Assembly: GCF_014648595.1 (NCBI RefSeq)
Contig: NZ_BMRK01000006.1
Location: 200,349 to 240,428 of the forward strand
Length of the DNA stretch: 40,080 bases
Reading direction: 5' to 3'
Origin: Nocardioides luteus
Lineage (GTDB): Bacteria > Actinomycetota > Actinomycetes > Propionibacteriales > Nocardioidaceae
Shown here: piece by piece, positions 17,493 through 26,487 of the stretch
Position numbering within the stretch: position 1 is the stretch's first letter
Layout: each line of letters opens with the position of its first letter
Notes under the pieces: generated by a model
What the model was told of the DNA's origin: nothing
Database searches by the model: none
The model's input: the letters and a program-made list of their open reading frames with translations, nothing else
Program-made: the position numbers and the translations under genes

Positions 17493-18698
17493 ATGAACCT
17501 CGACAAGCAGAAGACCTCCATGAGCAACCCGCACGTCGTCGTCATCGGTGGCGGATACGCCGGTGTGATGGCCGCCAACCGGATGACCAAGCGTGCCGAT
17601 GTGGCGATCACGCTGGTCAACCCGCGCGACCACTTCGTCGAGCGGATCCGTCTCCACCAGCTGGCGGGTGGCACCTCCTCGGCCGTCGTGGCCTACGCCG
17701 ACGTGCTCGCCGAGCGGGTGCGGCTCGTCGTCGACGCGGTGTCCGCCATCGACGCCGGAGCGCGGACGATCACGCTCGCGAGCGGTGCGGAGATGGCGTA
17801 CGACTATCTGGTCTACGCCGTCGGCAGCGCCGGCACGGCTCTGGTGCCCGGGGCGGCCGAGCACGCCTACGGGATCTCCACCTTCGAGGAGGCGACCCGG
17901 CTGAAGGCGGCTCTCGACGCCGCCCCTGCCGATGCTCCAGTGGTCGTCGTCGGTGGCGGGGCGACCGGCATCGAGGTCTCCGCCGAGCTGGCCGAGGCGG
18001 GACGCCGGGTGGCGCTGGTCTGCGACGACCTCGGCCCCTCGTTGCACGAGAAGGCCCGGAGGGTGGTCCGCCGGGACCTGCGCCGCCTGGGGGTCGACCT
18101 CCTCGAAGGCGCCCGGGTCACCGAGGTGCTGCCCGGCCACGTACGCCTCGACGACGGTCGCGAGCTGCCCGGATCGGTGACGGTCTGGACCGCCGGGTTC
18201 GCCGCGCCGGGGCTCGCACGGGCCGGCGGGCTGACGACCGACGAGCTCGGCCGGCTGGTCACCGACGAGACCCTGACCAGCGTCGACGACGACCGGATCA
18301 TCGCGACCGGCGACGCCGCGGCGCCGTCGGGGATGGGCTACCGGATGAGCTGCCAGGCGGCCAACCAGCTGGGCCCGCTGGCGGGCGACACGGTGCTCAC
18401 CCGGCTCGCCGGTGCGAGCCCCGAGCCGGTCAGTGTCGGCTTCGTCGGCCAGTGCCTCAGCATCGGCCGCAGCCGGGGCGTGATGAACCTGACGCGCCGC
18501 GACGACACCGCGGTCGTGGGCCGGGTCACGGGTGTGGCCGGGGCGAAGATCAAGGAGCTGATCTGCGGCGGCACCGTCTCGGCGCTGGCGAAGGAGGCGC
18601 GCCGGCCTGGGTCCGCCTTCGTCCTCCCCGACCGGGGGCGGTCCGAGCGGGTCAGCGCGACGGCGGTGCGGCCGCTGGTGGAGGGCGCAGCTCGGTGA
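17493..18698 (+). CDS. NAD(P)/FAD-dependent oxidoreductase (NDH-2-like)
   Basis: About 401 residues. HVVVIGGGYAGVMAANRMTK binds FAD, APVVVVGGGATGIEVSAELAEAG binds NAD(P)H, and RIIATGDAAAP is the third conserved motif of the pyridine nucleotide-disulphide family; overall it resembles type II NADH dehydrogenases. Two starts are possible: ATG at 17493, which would be nearly leaderless from the ECF41-type promoter, or ATG at 17520 (MSNPHVVVIGG). The gene directly precedes the ECF41 sigma gene, and such sigma factors are known to neighbour and control oxidoreductases. The electron acceptor is unknown; no C-terminal membrane anchor stands out. Confidence 0.86.
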   Translation: MNLDKQKTSMSNPHVVVIGGGYAGVMAANRMTKRADVAITLVNPRDHFVERIRLHQLAGGTSSAVVAYADVLAERVRLVVDAVSAIDAGARTITLASGAEMAYDYLVYAVGSAGTALVPGAAEHAYGISTFEEATRLKAALDAAPADAPVVVVGGGATGIEVSAELAEAGRRVALVCDDLGPSLHEKARRVVRRDLRRLGVDLLEGARVTEVLPGHVRLDDGRELPGSVTVWTAGFAAPGLARAGGLTTDELGRLVTDETLTSVDDDRIIATGDAAAPSGMGYRMSCQAANQLGPLAGDTVLTRLAGASPEPVSVGFVGQCLSIGRSRGVMNLTRRDDTAVVGRVTGVAGAKIKELICGGTVSALAKEARRPGSAFVLPDRGRSERVSATAVRPLVEGAAR

Positions 18699-18740
18699 GG
18701 GCGGCGGCCGGGGCGTCGTCCGCCTCGGCTGAGCCCGCCG

Positions 18741-18767
18741 TGTCACAGCGGTGGGCGCCGTCTCGTC
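18741..18767 (+). promoter_or_regulatory. ECF41 autoregulatory promoter of the sigma gene
   Basis: TGTCACA (18741-18747), exactly 16 nt, then CGTC (18764-18767), matching the published ECF41 consensus hexamers fully. It lies in the 103-bp gap before the sigma gene. Its presence rules out the upstream start codon at 18751, which would fall inside it. Confidence 0.8.
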
Positions 18768-18801
18768 CCAGGGTGGAGGATGTCGAACGAGGAGGACGAC
18801 C

Positions 18802-19746
18802 GTGACACCTGAGACCGAGCGCGAGTTCGAGGAGCTGCGACCGCTGCTCTTCTCGATCGCCTACCGGATCCTCGGCAGCGTGAGCGAGGCCGAGGACGCG
18901 GTGCAGGAGACCTGGATCCGGCTGGCGAGGAGCTCGACCGAGCCCGACTCCCTCAAGGCATATCTGTCGACCGTCGTCACCCGCGTCTCCCTCGACGTGC
19001 TGCGCTCGGCGCGCGTGCGGCGCGAGGCGTACGTCGGTCCGTGGTTCCCCGAGCCGCTGCCGACCGACTCGCGCGTGGAGGATCCGGCCGACCTCTACGC
19101 CGACCCCGAGCGCGCGACCGAGCTGGCCGACTCGGTCTCGATGGCCGCCCTGCTGCTCCTGGAGCGGCTCAGCCCGCTGGAGCGGGCGGTGTTCGTGCTG
19201 CGTGAGGTCTTCCGCTTCGGCTTCGCCGACATCGCCGCGGCGGTCGACCGCTCCGAGGCCGCCTGCCGCCAGCTCGCCTCGCGGGCGCGACGCCACATGG
19301 ACGAGGGGAAGACCCGGTTCGAGGCCGACCGGCACAAGCGCGCCGAGCTGTCGAGCCGCTTCTTCGAGGCCCTGCGCGACGGCGACGTGGAGCGGCTCCA
19401 GGGCCTGCTCGCCGCCGACGTGGAGACGGTCAACGACGGCGGCGGTGTCGCCGGCGGCGCCGGCGGCCGGTTCGGCGCCGAGCGGGCGGCCCGCATCTTG
19501 GTGAACGCCGTGCCGCCGCTGCTCGCCACCGGGGCTCGGCTGGAGGAGCGCGAGCTCAACGGCGAGCCGGGCGCGATCCTGCGCGACGTCGACGGCGCCG
19601 TCATCGGCACCTGGACCCTCGACGTCCTCGACGGCCAGGTCCAGCGGATCCTGTCGGTCACCAACCCGGACAAGCTCGGCCATCTGGGCCCGGTGGCGGA
19701 CTTCAAAGAGGTCGTACGCCGCCGCAACCGCGCCCGACGCACGTAG
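18802..19746 (+). CDS. sigJ: ECF41 family RNA polymerase sigma factor (SigJ type)
   Basis: A 314-residue extracytoplasmic function sigma factor with a fused SnoaL-like regulatory domain. Sigma region 2 is at about residues 8-75 (AYRILGSVSEAEDAVQETWIRL), region 4 at about 115-165 (ERLSPLERAVFVLREVFRFGFADIAAAVDRSEAACRQLASRAR). The linker carries WFPEPL (81-86; family WLPEPL), and the C-terminal domain carries DGGG (212-215) and NPDKL (288-292), the ECF41 signatures. The GTG at 18802 has AGGAGG six bases upstream. In this family the C-terminal domain replaces an anti-sigma factor. It likely drives its own promoter and that of the oxidoreductase upstream. Confidence 0.92.
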   Translation: MTPETEREFEELRPLLFSIAYRILGSVSEAEDAVQETWIRLARSSTEPDSLKAYLSTVVTRVSLDVLRSARVRREAYVGPWFPEPLPTDSRVEDPADLYADPERATELADSVSMAALLLLERLSPLERAVFVLREVFRFGFADIAAAVDRSEAACRQLASRARRHMDEGKTRFEADRHKRAELSSRFFEALRDGDVERLQGLLAADVETVNDGGGVAGGAGGRFGAERAARILVNAVPPLLATGARLEERELNGEPGAILRDVDGAVIGTWTLDVLDGQVQRILSVTNPDKLGHLGPVADFKEVVRRRNRARRT

Positions 19747-19754
19747 AGATGGCG

Positions 19755-19786
19755 GTGGGCGACGGGACCCCACTCCCGTCGCCCAC
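19755..19786. terminator. Bidirectional terminator, 13-bp perfect stem
   Basis: GTGGGCGACGGGA (19755-19767) pairs fully with TCCCGTCGCCCAC (19774-19786) around a 6-nt loop, between the convergent sigma gene and the surface-protein gene. No U-run, as is common in actinobacteria. Confidence 0.8.
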
Positions 19787-19808
19787 AGCCGTCCTATCCC
19801 GGACCTGG

Positions 19809-22800
19809 TCAGTCCTGGCTGCGCCCCCTGCTCGCCGCCATCATGATGCCGATCAGCACCATGCCCAGACCAAGGCCCAGCAGCGCGGCGAGGAAGGCCG
19901 GCGAACCGGTGTTCGGCAGTACGCCGCCACCCTTGCTGTCGCTGCCCGAGTCGCTGCTGCCGTTCCCGATGTTGCCACCGGTGTTGTCACCGGAGTCGTC
20001 GCCCGGGGTGTCGCCCGGGTTCTCGCCCTCGCAGACGACCTGGATCTCGACCGCCTCAGAGGCGGCGGAGGCCACTCCCCCGACGACCTGGGTGGCCGTC
20101 AAGGTGTGCTCGCCGCAGGCGAGCTCGGGCAGGGTCGTCGTCCACTCGCCGTTCTCACCGACGATCACCGTGCCGGCGTCCTCGCCGTCGACCTCGACGG
20201 TGACCTCCGCACCCGGCTCGCCGGTACCGGAGACCTCCGGGGTCTGGTCGACGTCCTCGCCGGTCTGCGGCGAGGTGATCTCCGGCGCGGGCGGGGTGAC
20301 GGTGAACTCGACCGTGGTGGTCTCGCTCGTGTTGCCGGCCGCGTCGGTCTGGACCGCCTCGATGGTGTGGTCGCCGACCTCGAGCGGGTCGGTGACCGGG
20401 AGCGACCACGTGCCGTCGTCGTCGACGACCGCCGTACCGATCTCCTCACCGTCGACCTCGACCGTCACCGTGGCGCCGGGCTCGCCCTCACCCCGGATGA
20501 TCGGGGTCGGGTCGCTCGTCGAGCCACCGTGCTCCGGCGCGGTGATCACGGGAGCGTCGGGAGCGACCGTGTCGATGGTGATGATCACCGAGTTCGAGTC
20601 CGGCGACGTGTTGCCCTGCTCGTCCTCAGCGTTGACGACGATGGTGTGGTCGCCGTCCTCGAGGGGCTCGTCGGGCGTGAACGTCCAGTTCCCGTCCTCG
20701 TCCACCGTGGTGGTGCCGATCTCCTCTCCATCGACGATGACCGCGATGGTGTCACCGGGGTCTCCGGTGCCCTCGATGGTCGGGGTGTTGTCGTTGGTGC
20801 TCTCCCCGGACTCGGGCGAGGTGATCACCGGCGCATTCGAGGTCGTGTCCACGGTGAAGTCGACGGGCTCGGATGCCTCGGAGGTGTTGCCGGCCTCGTC
20901 GGTCTGCGTCGCGGTCACCGTGTGCTCCCCCTCGGCGAGCGGCTCCTCCGGCGTGAACGTCCACGTACCGTCGCCGTTCACCGTGGTCTCACCCACGACC
21001 TCGCCGTCGATGCTGACCTCGACCGTGGCGCCCGACTCACCGGTGCCGGTGATGTCCGGCGTGGTGTCGGAGACCGAGCTGCCGTCGGCCGGGCCGGTGA
21101 TCACCGGCGCGTCCGGGGCGGTCTGGTCGACCGTGAAGGCGACCGGCTCCGAGGGCTCGGAGACGTTGCCGGCGTCGTCGGTCGCCGTGGCCACCGCGGT
21201 GTGCGGGCCCTCGGCGAGCGGGTCGGTGAGGATCAGGTTCCACCTGCCCTCGGAGTCGACCGGCGCGGTGCCGACGACGTTGCCGTCGATCGTCACCGCG
21301 ACCGTCGATCCGGGCTCGGCCGTACCGCTGACCGTCGGGGTCGGGTCGGTCGTCGAGGAGCCGTTCGCCGGGGCGGTGATGACCGGAACCTCGGGAGCCT
21401 CGGTGTCCACCGTGAAGGTCACCTCGTCCGAGCGCTCGGAGGTGTTGCCGGCCGCATCGGTCTGCGTCGCCGAGACCGTGTGCTCACCGTCGGCGAGCTC
21501 GTCGGTCAGCGGCAGCGACCAGGTGCCGTCCTCGTCGACCTCGGCCGTCCCCACGACCTCGCCGTCCACGGTGACCTCGACCGTCGCACCAGCCTCACCG
21601 GTGCCCTGGATCGTCGGGGTGCTGTCACCAGTGGTCGAGCCGTCGGCAGGAGCCGTGACGACCGGAGCCCCAGGCGCCTCGGTGTCCACGGTGAACGTGA
21701 CCTCGGCAGAGGGCTCGGAGGTGTTGCCGGCCTCGTCGGTCTGCGTCGCCGAGACCGTGTGCTCACCATCCGCGAGCTGCTCGGTCAGCGGCAGCTCCCA
21801 GTTGCCGTCGGCGTCGACCGTGGCCTCGCCGACGACCTCACCGTCGACCGTGACCTCGACCGTCGCACCCGGCTCACCGGTGCCGCTGATCGTCGGGGTG
21901 CTGTCGGCCGTGGTCGAACCGTCGGCAGGAGCGGTGACGACCGGTGCCCCGGGCGCCGCGGTGTCCACCGTGAAGGGGACGGGCTCGGAGGTCGGCGAGA
22001 CGTTGCCGGCCGCGTCCGTCTGCACCGCAGTCGCGGTGTGACCGCCGTCGGCGAGCGGCTCGGTCAGCTCCAGCGACCAGGTGCCGGTCTCGTCGACCGT
22101 GGTCGTTCCGACCGGCACGCCGTCGATGGAGACCTCGACCTCGGCGCCGGGCTCACCGGTGCCGGTGACGGTCGGGGTGTCGTCGTCGGTGACCGAGTCG
22201 GCCTCGGGCGAGGTGATCACCGGGGCCTCCGGCGCGGTCGTGTCGATGGTGACGATCACCGAGTTGCTCTCCGGTGACACGTTGCCGAGCTCGTCGGTCT
22301 GGGTGGCGACGAAGGTGTACGTCCCGTCCGCCAGCTCCGGAGCGTCGAGGCTCCACGTGCCGTCGCCGTCGACCGTCGTCGTGCCGATCTCGTTGTCGTC
22401 CTGGTCGTAGACCGTGATCGTGGTCCCCGGCGTGCCGGTGCCCTCGATCGTCGGGGTGCTGTCATCGGTGGTGGTGCCGCTCTCCGGGCCGGTGATGACC
22501 GGCGCGTCCTCGGAGGCGTCCACCGTGAAGGTGCTGCTCGCAGCCGGCGAGGTGTTGCCCGCAGCGTCGGTCTGCGTGGCGGTCGCGGTGTGCTCGCCCT
22601 CGGTGAACGGCGTACCGACGTCGATCGTCCAGGCGCCGCTCTCGTCGGCCTGGGTCTCGTAGTCGGTCCCGTCGACGGTCACGTTCACCGTCGCGCCGGG
22701 CTCGGCGGTGCCGGTCACGGTCTGTACGTCGGGGCCGATCGTCGAACCGTCCGCCGGACCGGTGATGACCGGGGCGTCCGGGGTGGCCGTGTCGACGACG

Positions 22801-24848
22801 AAGGTGTTGGAGTCGGCGGGCGACTCGTTGCCGGCCGCGTCGCTCTGGACGGCGGAGACGGTGTGCTCACCGTCGCCCAGCTCCTCGGTGACCGGGAGCG
22901 ACCAGCTGCCGTCCTCGTCGACCTCGGCGGTGCCGATCATGGTCCCGTCCATGCTCACCTCGACCGTCGCGCCGGGCTCACCGGTGCCGCTGATCGTCGG
23001 GGTGTTGTTGCTGATCGTCGAACCGTCCGCCGGCGACTCGATCACCGGAGCGTCCGGCGCATCGGTGTCGATGGTGAAGGTGTTGGAGTCGGCCGGGGAC
23101 ACGTTGCCCGCGGCATCGGTCTGCACCGCCGAGACCGTGTGCTCACCATCGGCGAGCGCATCGGTGGTCGGCAACGACCAGTTGCCGTCAGCATCCACCT
23201 CGGCCGTACCGATCACGGTCCCGTCCACGCTCACCTCGACCGTCGCACCCGGCTCACCGGTGCCCGTGACCGTCGGGGTGCTGTCGCTGATCGTCGAACC
23301 GTCGGCCGGCGACTCGATCACCGGCGCGTCCGGAGCGGTGCCGTCCCGGTCGGCGTTGGGGCCGACGGTGGAGGTGGCCAGATCGATCTGGGCCGCGTCG
23401 CTGCCGAGCAGGGTGACCTGCGCGGCGGTGACGCTGTACGGCCCGGCGCCGGTGCCGCCGACGTCGTTCTGCACGTTGAGGTTGACCGCCACGACGTCGG
23501 TGAGGCCCTCCAGGACCGGGGCGAGAGCGTTCGTCGCCTCGGTCACGACCGTGTCGACCGCCGTGCCGGCAGTGGCCAGCGCCGTGTTGAGGGCGGTGTC
23601 GACCGCGCCTCCGATCGCCGGCACCAGGATGTTCGTGATCGGGCCGAGCAGCCCGTCGAGCGGGGCCAGGACACCGGAGCCGTCGGCGGTGATCGGCCGC
23701 TCGCCGTCGACGAGGGCGCCGAGCGTGCCGGTGTAGCCGATGTTCAGCCCGCCCAGGGTGGTCCCGAAGATCGGGTCACGCAACGTGGTGTCGGACGTGA
23801 TCGAGATGTCGATGTAGTCCAGCGCGTTGGTGAGGATGTCGTTGAGGTTGCTCTGCAGCTGAGCGAGGAGCTTCGCGACGTCCGCGGAGACCTGCTGCAT
23901 CACCTCGGGGCTGAGCAGGGTCGAGTTGGGCGGCAGGTTGTTGAGGTCGAGACCGCCGGCGAGGTTGACGGTGACCTGCCCGGTCAACGGGTCGATCGTG
24001 ACCAGATCGGTCTCCAGCGGCGTGCTGAGGACCTCGTTCACCGCCTCGTCCAACCGGGAGTTGACGGTGACGCTGGTGTTCGTGCTGGCCGTACCGGTGA
24101 CGCCGCCAACCAGGTTGATGATGCCGCCGACGGCGCCGTTGAGAGCTGTCTCGATGACGTCGGTGAGCCCGTTGACCGTGGTGTTGAGCGTACCGACAGC
24201 GTTGTTGGTGGTGGTGCCGATGTCGCCGACGACCGGCGAGTGCAGGTCGAGCGTCGCCTGGGCGACGTTGTGGTCGCGGGTGACGACCCACTGCCCCGAA
24301 TTGTCGGGGTCGGGCTCGAGACGCGCCGAGGAGCCGACCGCGCCCAGGTCAAGCGCGGCGCGGTCGAGCACCTGGGTCTGTCCGAGCAGCGCGGTCAGGT
24401 CGAGGCTGGCGCCGGCGGTCTCGGTGTGGGCGCTGGAGACCGCGTCGTCCTCGGCGGTGGCCTCCTGGACCACCGCCTCGAGGTGCAGCAGGTCACCGAG
24501 CGACAGGTCGATGCCTGGCAGGTTCAGACCGATCGCACTCAGCGCGGTGACGTCGAGGTCGGCCTCGTCCACGGTAGGAGCGCTCGGCTCCTGACCGTCG
24601 GTGTGCTCGGCCTGCGCCCCTGCGATCCCGGCGATCGCGCTCAGGTCGATCCCGGTGAGCAGCGAACCGCTCAAGAACTGAGCCGACGACTGCGAGGCAT
24701 CGCCCTGGTCCGCGTACGCGGCTGGGCTGATCCCCACCGCCATCGCACCCGCTGCGAGCGTCGCGACGACTGCTCCCCACCGACGTCCTGACCTTCGCCT
24801 CGACAAACGTCGAGACACACGTGAATCCATCGACATACGCGACGGCAT
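19809..24848 (-). CDS. LPXTG-anchored surface protein with 12 Ig-like repeats (choice-of-anchor G)
   Basis: 1,679 residues. The N-terminus has an Arg-rich signal peptide (RRSGRRWGAVVATLAAGAMAV, ending near AYADQGD at about residue 48). Residues about 55-500 (AQFLSGSLLTGIDLSAIAG onward) resemble the choice-of-anchor G domain. Residues about 504-1610 are twelve tandem Ig-like repeats of about 92 residues, each with [PDE]APVI-x-P-x-G-S, TGTGEPGATVEV, DGxWxLP, GEHTVxAxQTDxAGNxS. A Gly/Ser/Asp linker leads to LPNTG (1644-1648), a hydrophobic helix and a short RGRSQD tail, the sortase sorting signal. It is probably displayed on the cell wall as an adhesin or stalk; the ligand is unknown. Start ATG at 24848; ATGs at 24836 and 24830 are alternatives. 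Confidence 0.9.
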   Translation of the reverse strand: MPSRMSMDSRVSRRLSRRRSGRRWGAVVATLAAGAMAVGISPAAYADQGDASQSSAQFLSGSLLTGIDLSAIAGIAGAQAEHTDGQEPSAPTVDEADLDVTALSAIGLNLPGIDLSLGDLLHLEAVVQEATAEDDAVSSAHTETAGASLDLTALLGQTQVLDRAALDLGAVGSSARLEPDPDNSGQWVVTRDHNVAQATLDLHSPVVGDIGTTTNNAVGTLNTTVNGLTDVIETALNGAVGGIINLVGGVTGTASTNTSVTVNSRLDEAVNEVLSTPLETDLVTIDPLTGQVTVNLAGGLDLNNLPPNSTLLSPEVMQQVSADVAKLLAQLQSNLNDILTNALDYIDISITSDTTLRDPIFGTTLGGLNIGYTGTLGALVDGERPITADGSGVLAPLDGLLGPITNILVPAIGGAVDTALNTALATAGTAVDTVVTEATNALAPVLEGLTDVVAVNLNVQNDVGGTGAGPYSVTAAQVTLLGSDAAQIDLATSTVGPNADRDGTAPDAPVIESPADGSTISDSTPTVTGTGEPGATVEVSVDGTVIGTAEVDADGNWSLPTTDALADGEHTVSAVQTDAAGNVSPADSNTFTIDTDAPDAPVIESPADGSTISNNTPTISGTGEPGATVEVSMDGTMIGTAEVDEDGSWSLPVTEELGDGEHTVSAVQSDAAGNESPADSNTFVVDTATPDAPVITGPADGSTIGPDVQTVTGTAEPGATVNVTVDGTDYETQADESGAWTIDVGTPFTEGEHTATATQTDAAGNTSPAASSTFTVDASEDAPVITGPESGTTTDDSTPTIEGTGTPGTTITVYDQDDNEIGTTTVDGDGTWSLDAPELADGTYTFVATQTDELGNVSPESNSVIVTIDTTAPEAPVITSPEADSVTDDDTPTVTGTGEPGAEVEVSIDGVPVGTTTVDETGTWSLELTEPLADGGHTATAVQTDAAGNVSPTSEPVPFTVDTAAPGAPVVTAPADGSTTADSTPTISGTGEPGATVEVTVDGEVVGEATVDADGNWELPLTEQLADGEHTVSATQTDEAGNTSEPSAEVTFTVDTEAPGAPVVTAPADGSTTGDSTPTIQGTGEAGATVEVTVDGEVVGTAEVDEDGTWSLPLTDELADGEHTVSATQTDAAGNTSERSDEVTFTVDTEAPEVPVITAPANGSSTTDPTPTVSGTAEPGSTVAVTIDGNVVGTAPVDSEGRWNLILTDPLAEGPHTAVATATDDAGNVSEPSEPVAFTVDQTAPDAPVITGPADGSSVSDTTPDITGTGESGATVEVSIDGEVVGETTVNGDGTWTFTPEEPLAEGEHTVTATQTDEAGNTSEASEPVDFTVDTTSNAPVITSPESGESTNDNTPTIEGTGDPGDTIAVIVDGEEIGTTTVDEDGNWTFTPDEPLEDGDHTIVVNAEDEQGNTSPDSNSVIITIDTVAPDAPVITAPEHGGSTSDPTPIIRGEGEPGATVTVEVDGEEIGTAVVDDDGTWSLPVTDPLEVGDHTIEAVQTDAAGNTSETTTVEFTVTPPAPEITSPQTGEDVDQTPEVSGTGEPGAEVTVEVDGEDAGTVIVGENGEWTTTLPELACGEHTLTATQVVGGVASAASEAVEIQVVCEGENPGDTPGDDSGDNTGGNIGNGSSDSGSDSKGGGVLPNTGSPAFLAALLGLGLGMVLIGIMMAASRGRSQD
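20020..23337 (-). repeat. Twelve tandem about 276-bp repeats coding Ig-like domains
   Basis: The repeats are in frame and recognisable at both DNA and protein level. Units 6 and 7 in protein order (about 21,400-21,960) are nearly identical over long stretches, as are units 1 and 2 (about 22,790-23,330), which suggests recent duplication. Units 3, 4, 10 and 12 are the most divergent. Confidence 0.8.
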
Positions 24849-25040
24849 GACTCCCCCAAGTGATAAATCCGAGCAAACAGTCGAAGACCGACTGATAGGC
24901 CGCCACCCGAATACCGGCAGGAGTACCTTGAATGAAGAGGAGGACTCCTGTCATCTATATGAGGGACGAAAGTTCACGCCACAAGGAAATTTAGCCCAAT
25001 AGGGCTATGCGACTAGTCCCCGCGACGCATGGACACCGAC
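24849..25040. promoter_or_regulatory. AT-richer leader and promoter region of the surface-protein gene
   Basis: This 192-bp stretch is clearly less GC-rich than its surroundings. On the minus strand TATAGA (24959-24954) is a possible -10; no matching -35 is convincing. Two hairpins occur: CAGTCG/CGACTG (24878-24894, 5-nt loop), which would lie in the 5' leader, and TAGCCC/GGGCTA (24992-25007). GGGGGAG sits 2-3 nt before the ATG at 24848, too close for normal use, so one of the downstream ATGs may be the real start. I see no gene here. Confidence 0.4.
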
Positions 25041-25072
25041 CGCCACCCACCCTCGAAGGAGGGTGGGTGGCG
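25041..25072. terminator. Terminator, 14-bp perfect stem with GAAG tetraloop
   Basis: CGCCACCCACCCTC (25041-25054) and GAGGGTGGGTGGCG (25059-25072) pair perfectly across GAAG. It lies 21 bp after the stop of the minus-strand MHS transporter gene and separates it from the surface-protein promoter. Confidence 0.82.
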
Positions 25073-25093
25073 CTCGGAGTCGATTCAGTGGCT

Positions 25094-26422
25094 TCAGACA
25101 GTCGCAGGCTGGGCGGTCCCGGGTCGCCGGCCGAGGTCGGCGGTGCGTACGTCCTTGGTCTCGCGGGCGGTCAGCGCAGCGATCGTGGCGATGAGGCAGA
25201 CCACCGCGGTGTAGCCGGCGGTGACGACCCAGCCACCCTCCTTCACTCCGCCGAGGGCGGTGACGATCGAGGGCGTGAACCCGGCCAGCATGAAGCCGAT
25301 CTGGGTGCCGATCGCGACTCCGGAGAAGCGCACCGGGGTCGAGAACATCTCACCGTAGAAGGACGGCCAGGTCGCGTTGGCGGCGGCGTAGCCGAAGGAG
25401 AAGGTGAGGATCGCGAGCGCGAAGACGAGCAGCTCGCTGCCCTGGCTCATCGACAGCAGGTAGAACGGCATCAGCACCGCGCTGGCTACGGCGCCGTAGA
25501 TGAAGACGGGCTTGCGGCCGATCCGGTCGGCCAGCCGGCCGAACATCGGCTGGGTGAACAGCGCGACGACGTTGGCCGCGACGACCAGCCACAGCGTGAT
25601 CGAGTCCACCATCCCGACCTCGACGCCGTAGGCGATGGCGAGGTTGCCGAAGACCGTCGACACGGCCGCGATGAACGCACAGCAGACCACGCGCAGCACA
25701 TCGGCCCAGTGCTCCCGCAGCAGCACCGCGAGCGGCAGCTTCGCGACGGTGTTGTTGGCCTTGGCCTCCTCGAACTCCGGGGTCTCGTTGAGGCGGCTGC
25801 GGATGAAGAACGCGACCACGACGACGATCGCGGAGAGCCAGAACGGGATACGCCAGCCGATGCCGTACTTGATGTCGTCGGGCAGCGCGACCACCGGGAT
25901 GAAGACCAGCGCGGCCAGGATCTGGCCGCCCTGGGTGCCGGTCAGCGTCCAGGAGGTGTAGAAGGAGCGCTTGTCGTCGGGGGCGTGCTCGAGGGTGAGC
26001 GAGCTGGCGCCGGCCTGCTCGCCGGCGGCCGAGAGGCCCTGGAGCAGTCGGCAGAAGACCAGCAGCGCCGGCGCGATCCAGCCCGCCTGGTCGTACGTCG
26101 GCAGGCAGCCGATCAGGAAGGTGCCGCCACCCATCAGCAGGAGGGTGAACAGCAGAACCTTCCGGCGCCCGATCCGGTCGCCGAAGTGGCCGACGAAGAT
26201 CGCGCCCACGGGGCGGGCGACGTAGGCGAAGGCGAAGGTCGCGAACGACATCACCAGCGAGGCGTCGCCTGCGCTGGGGAAGAAGACGTGCGGGAAGATC
26301 AGGGCCGCGGCAGAGCCGAAGACGAAGAAGTCGTAGTACTCGACCGCGCTGCCCATGAAGCTGGCCAGCGCGGCGCGTACCGGCGTCTTGCCAACTCGGT
26401 TGTCGGTGTCAGGTCCCGCCAT
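25094..26422 (-). CDS. MHS family MFS transporter, probably shikimate/quinate uptake
   Basis: A 442-residue, 12-helix metabolite:proton symporter. ASFMGSAVEYYDFFVFGSAAALIFPHVFFP (helix 1) and VARPVGAIFVGHFGDRIGRRKVLLFTLLLMGGGTFLIG (MFS motif A between helices 2 and 3) are typical of the MHS group (ShiA, KgtP, ProP). GAGGAGG precedes the ATG. It lies 65 bp downstream of the shikimate dehydrogenase gene on the same strand, so uptake of shikimate, quinate or 3-dehydroshikimate is the natural inference. Dicarboxylate or betaine transport cannot be excluded by sequence alone. Confidence 0.87.
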   Translation of the reverse strand: MAGPDTDNRVGKTPVRAALASFMGSAVEYYDFFVFGSAAALIFPHVFFPSAGDASLVMSFATFAFAYVARPVGAIFVGHFGDRIGRRKVLLFTLLLMGGGTFLIGCLPTYDQAGWIAPALLVFCRLLQGLSAAGEQAGASSLTLEHAPDDKRSFYTSWTLTGTQGGQILAALVFIPVVALPDDIKYGIGWRIPFWLSAIVVVVAFFIRSRLNETPEFEEAKANNTVAKLPLAVLLREHWADVLRVVCCAFIAAVSTVFGNLAIAYGVEVGMVDSITLWLVVAANVVALFTQPMFGRLADRIGRKPVFIYGAVASAVLMPFYLLSMSQGSELLVFALAILTFSFGYAAANATWPSFYGEMFSTPVRFSGVAIGTQIGFMLAGFTPSIVTALGGVKEGGWVVTAGYTAVVCLIATIAALTARETKDVRTADLGRRPGTAQPATV

Positions 26423-26442
26423 CGGGTCCTCCTCGGGTTTCT

Positions 26443-26462
26443 CCCGCGGTCCTGGCCGCGGG
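26443..26462. other. Intercistronic hairpin
   Basis: CCCGCGG (26443-26449) pairs with CCGCGGG (26456-26462) around six bases, between the shikimate dehydrogenase and transporter genes. It may stabilise or attenuate the message. Confidence 0.4.
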
Positions 26463-26487
26463 TGGTGGGGGTGATTTCAGTATCGGG

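Noticed and set aside
18751-18801. Upstream ATG start for the sigma factor
   Set aside because: It would lie between the -35 and -10 elements of the sigma gene's own promoter; the GTG at 18802 has a good ribosome site.
19749-24791. Two long plus-strand open frames (about 840 and 730 codons) across the surface-protein gene
   Set aside because: They are Arg/Gly/Asp-rich antisense shadows of a clear 1,679-residue protein with signal peptide, repeats and LPXTG signal on the minus strand; high GC removes stop codons in the opposite frames.
25041-25072. Insertion-sequence terminal inverted repeat
   Set aside because: Perfect 14-bp arms with a tetraloop directly after a stop codon fit a terminator; no transposase is nearby.
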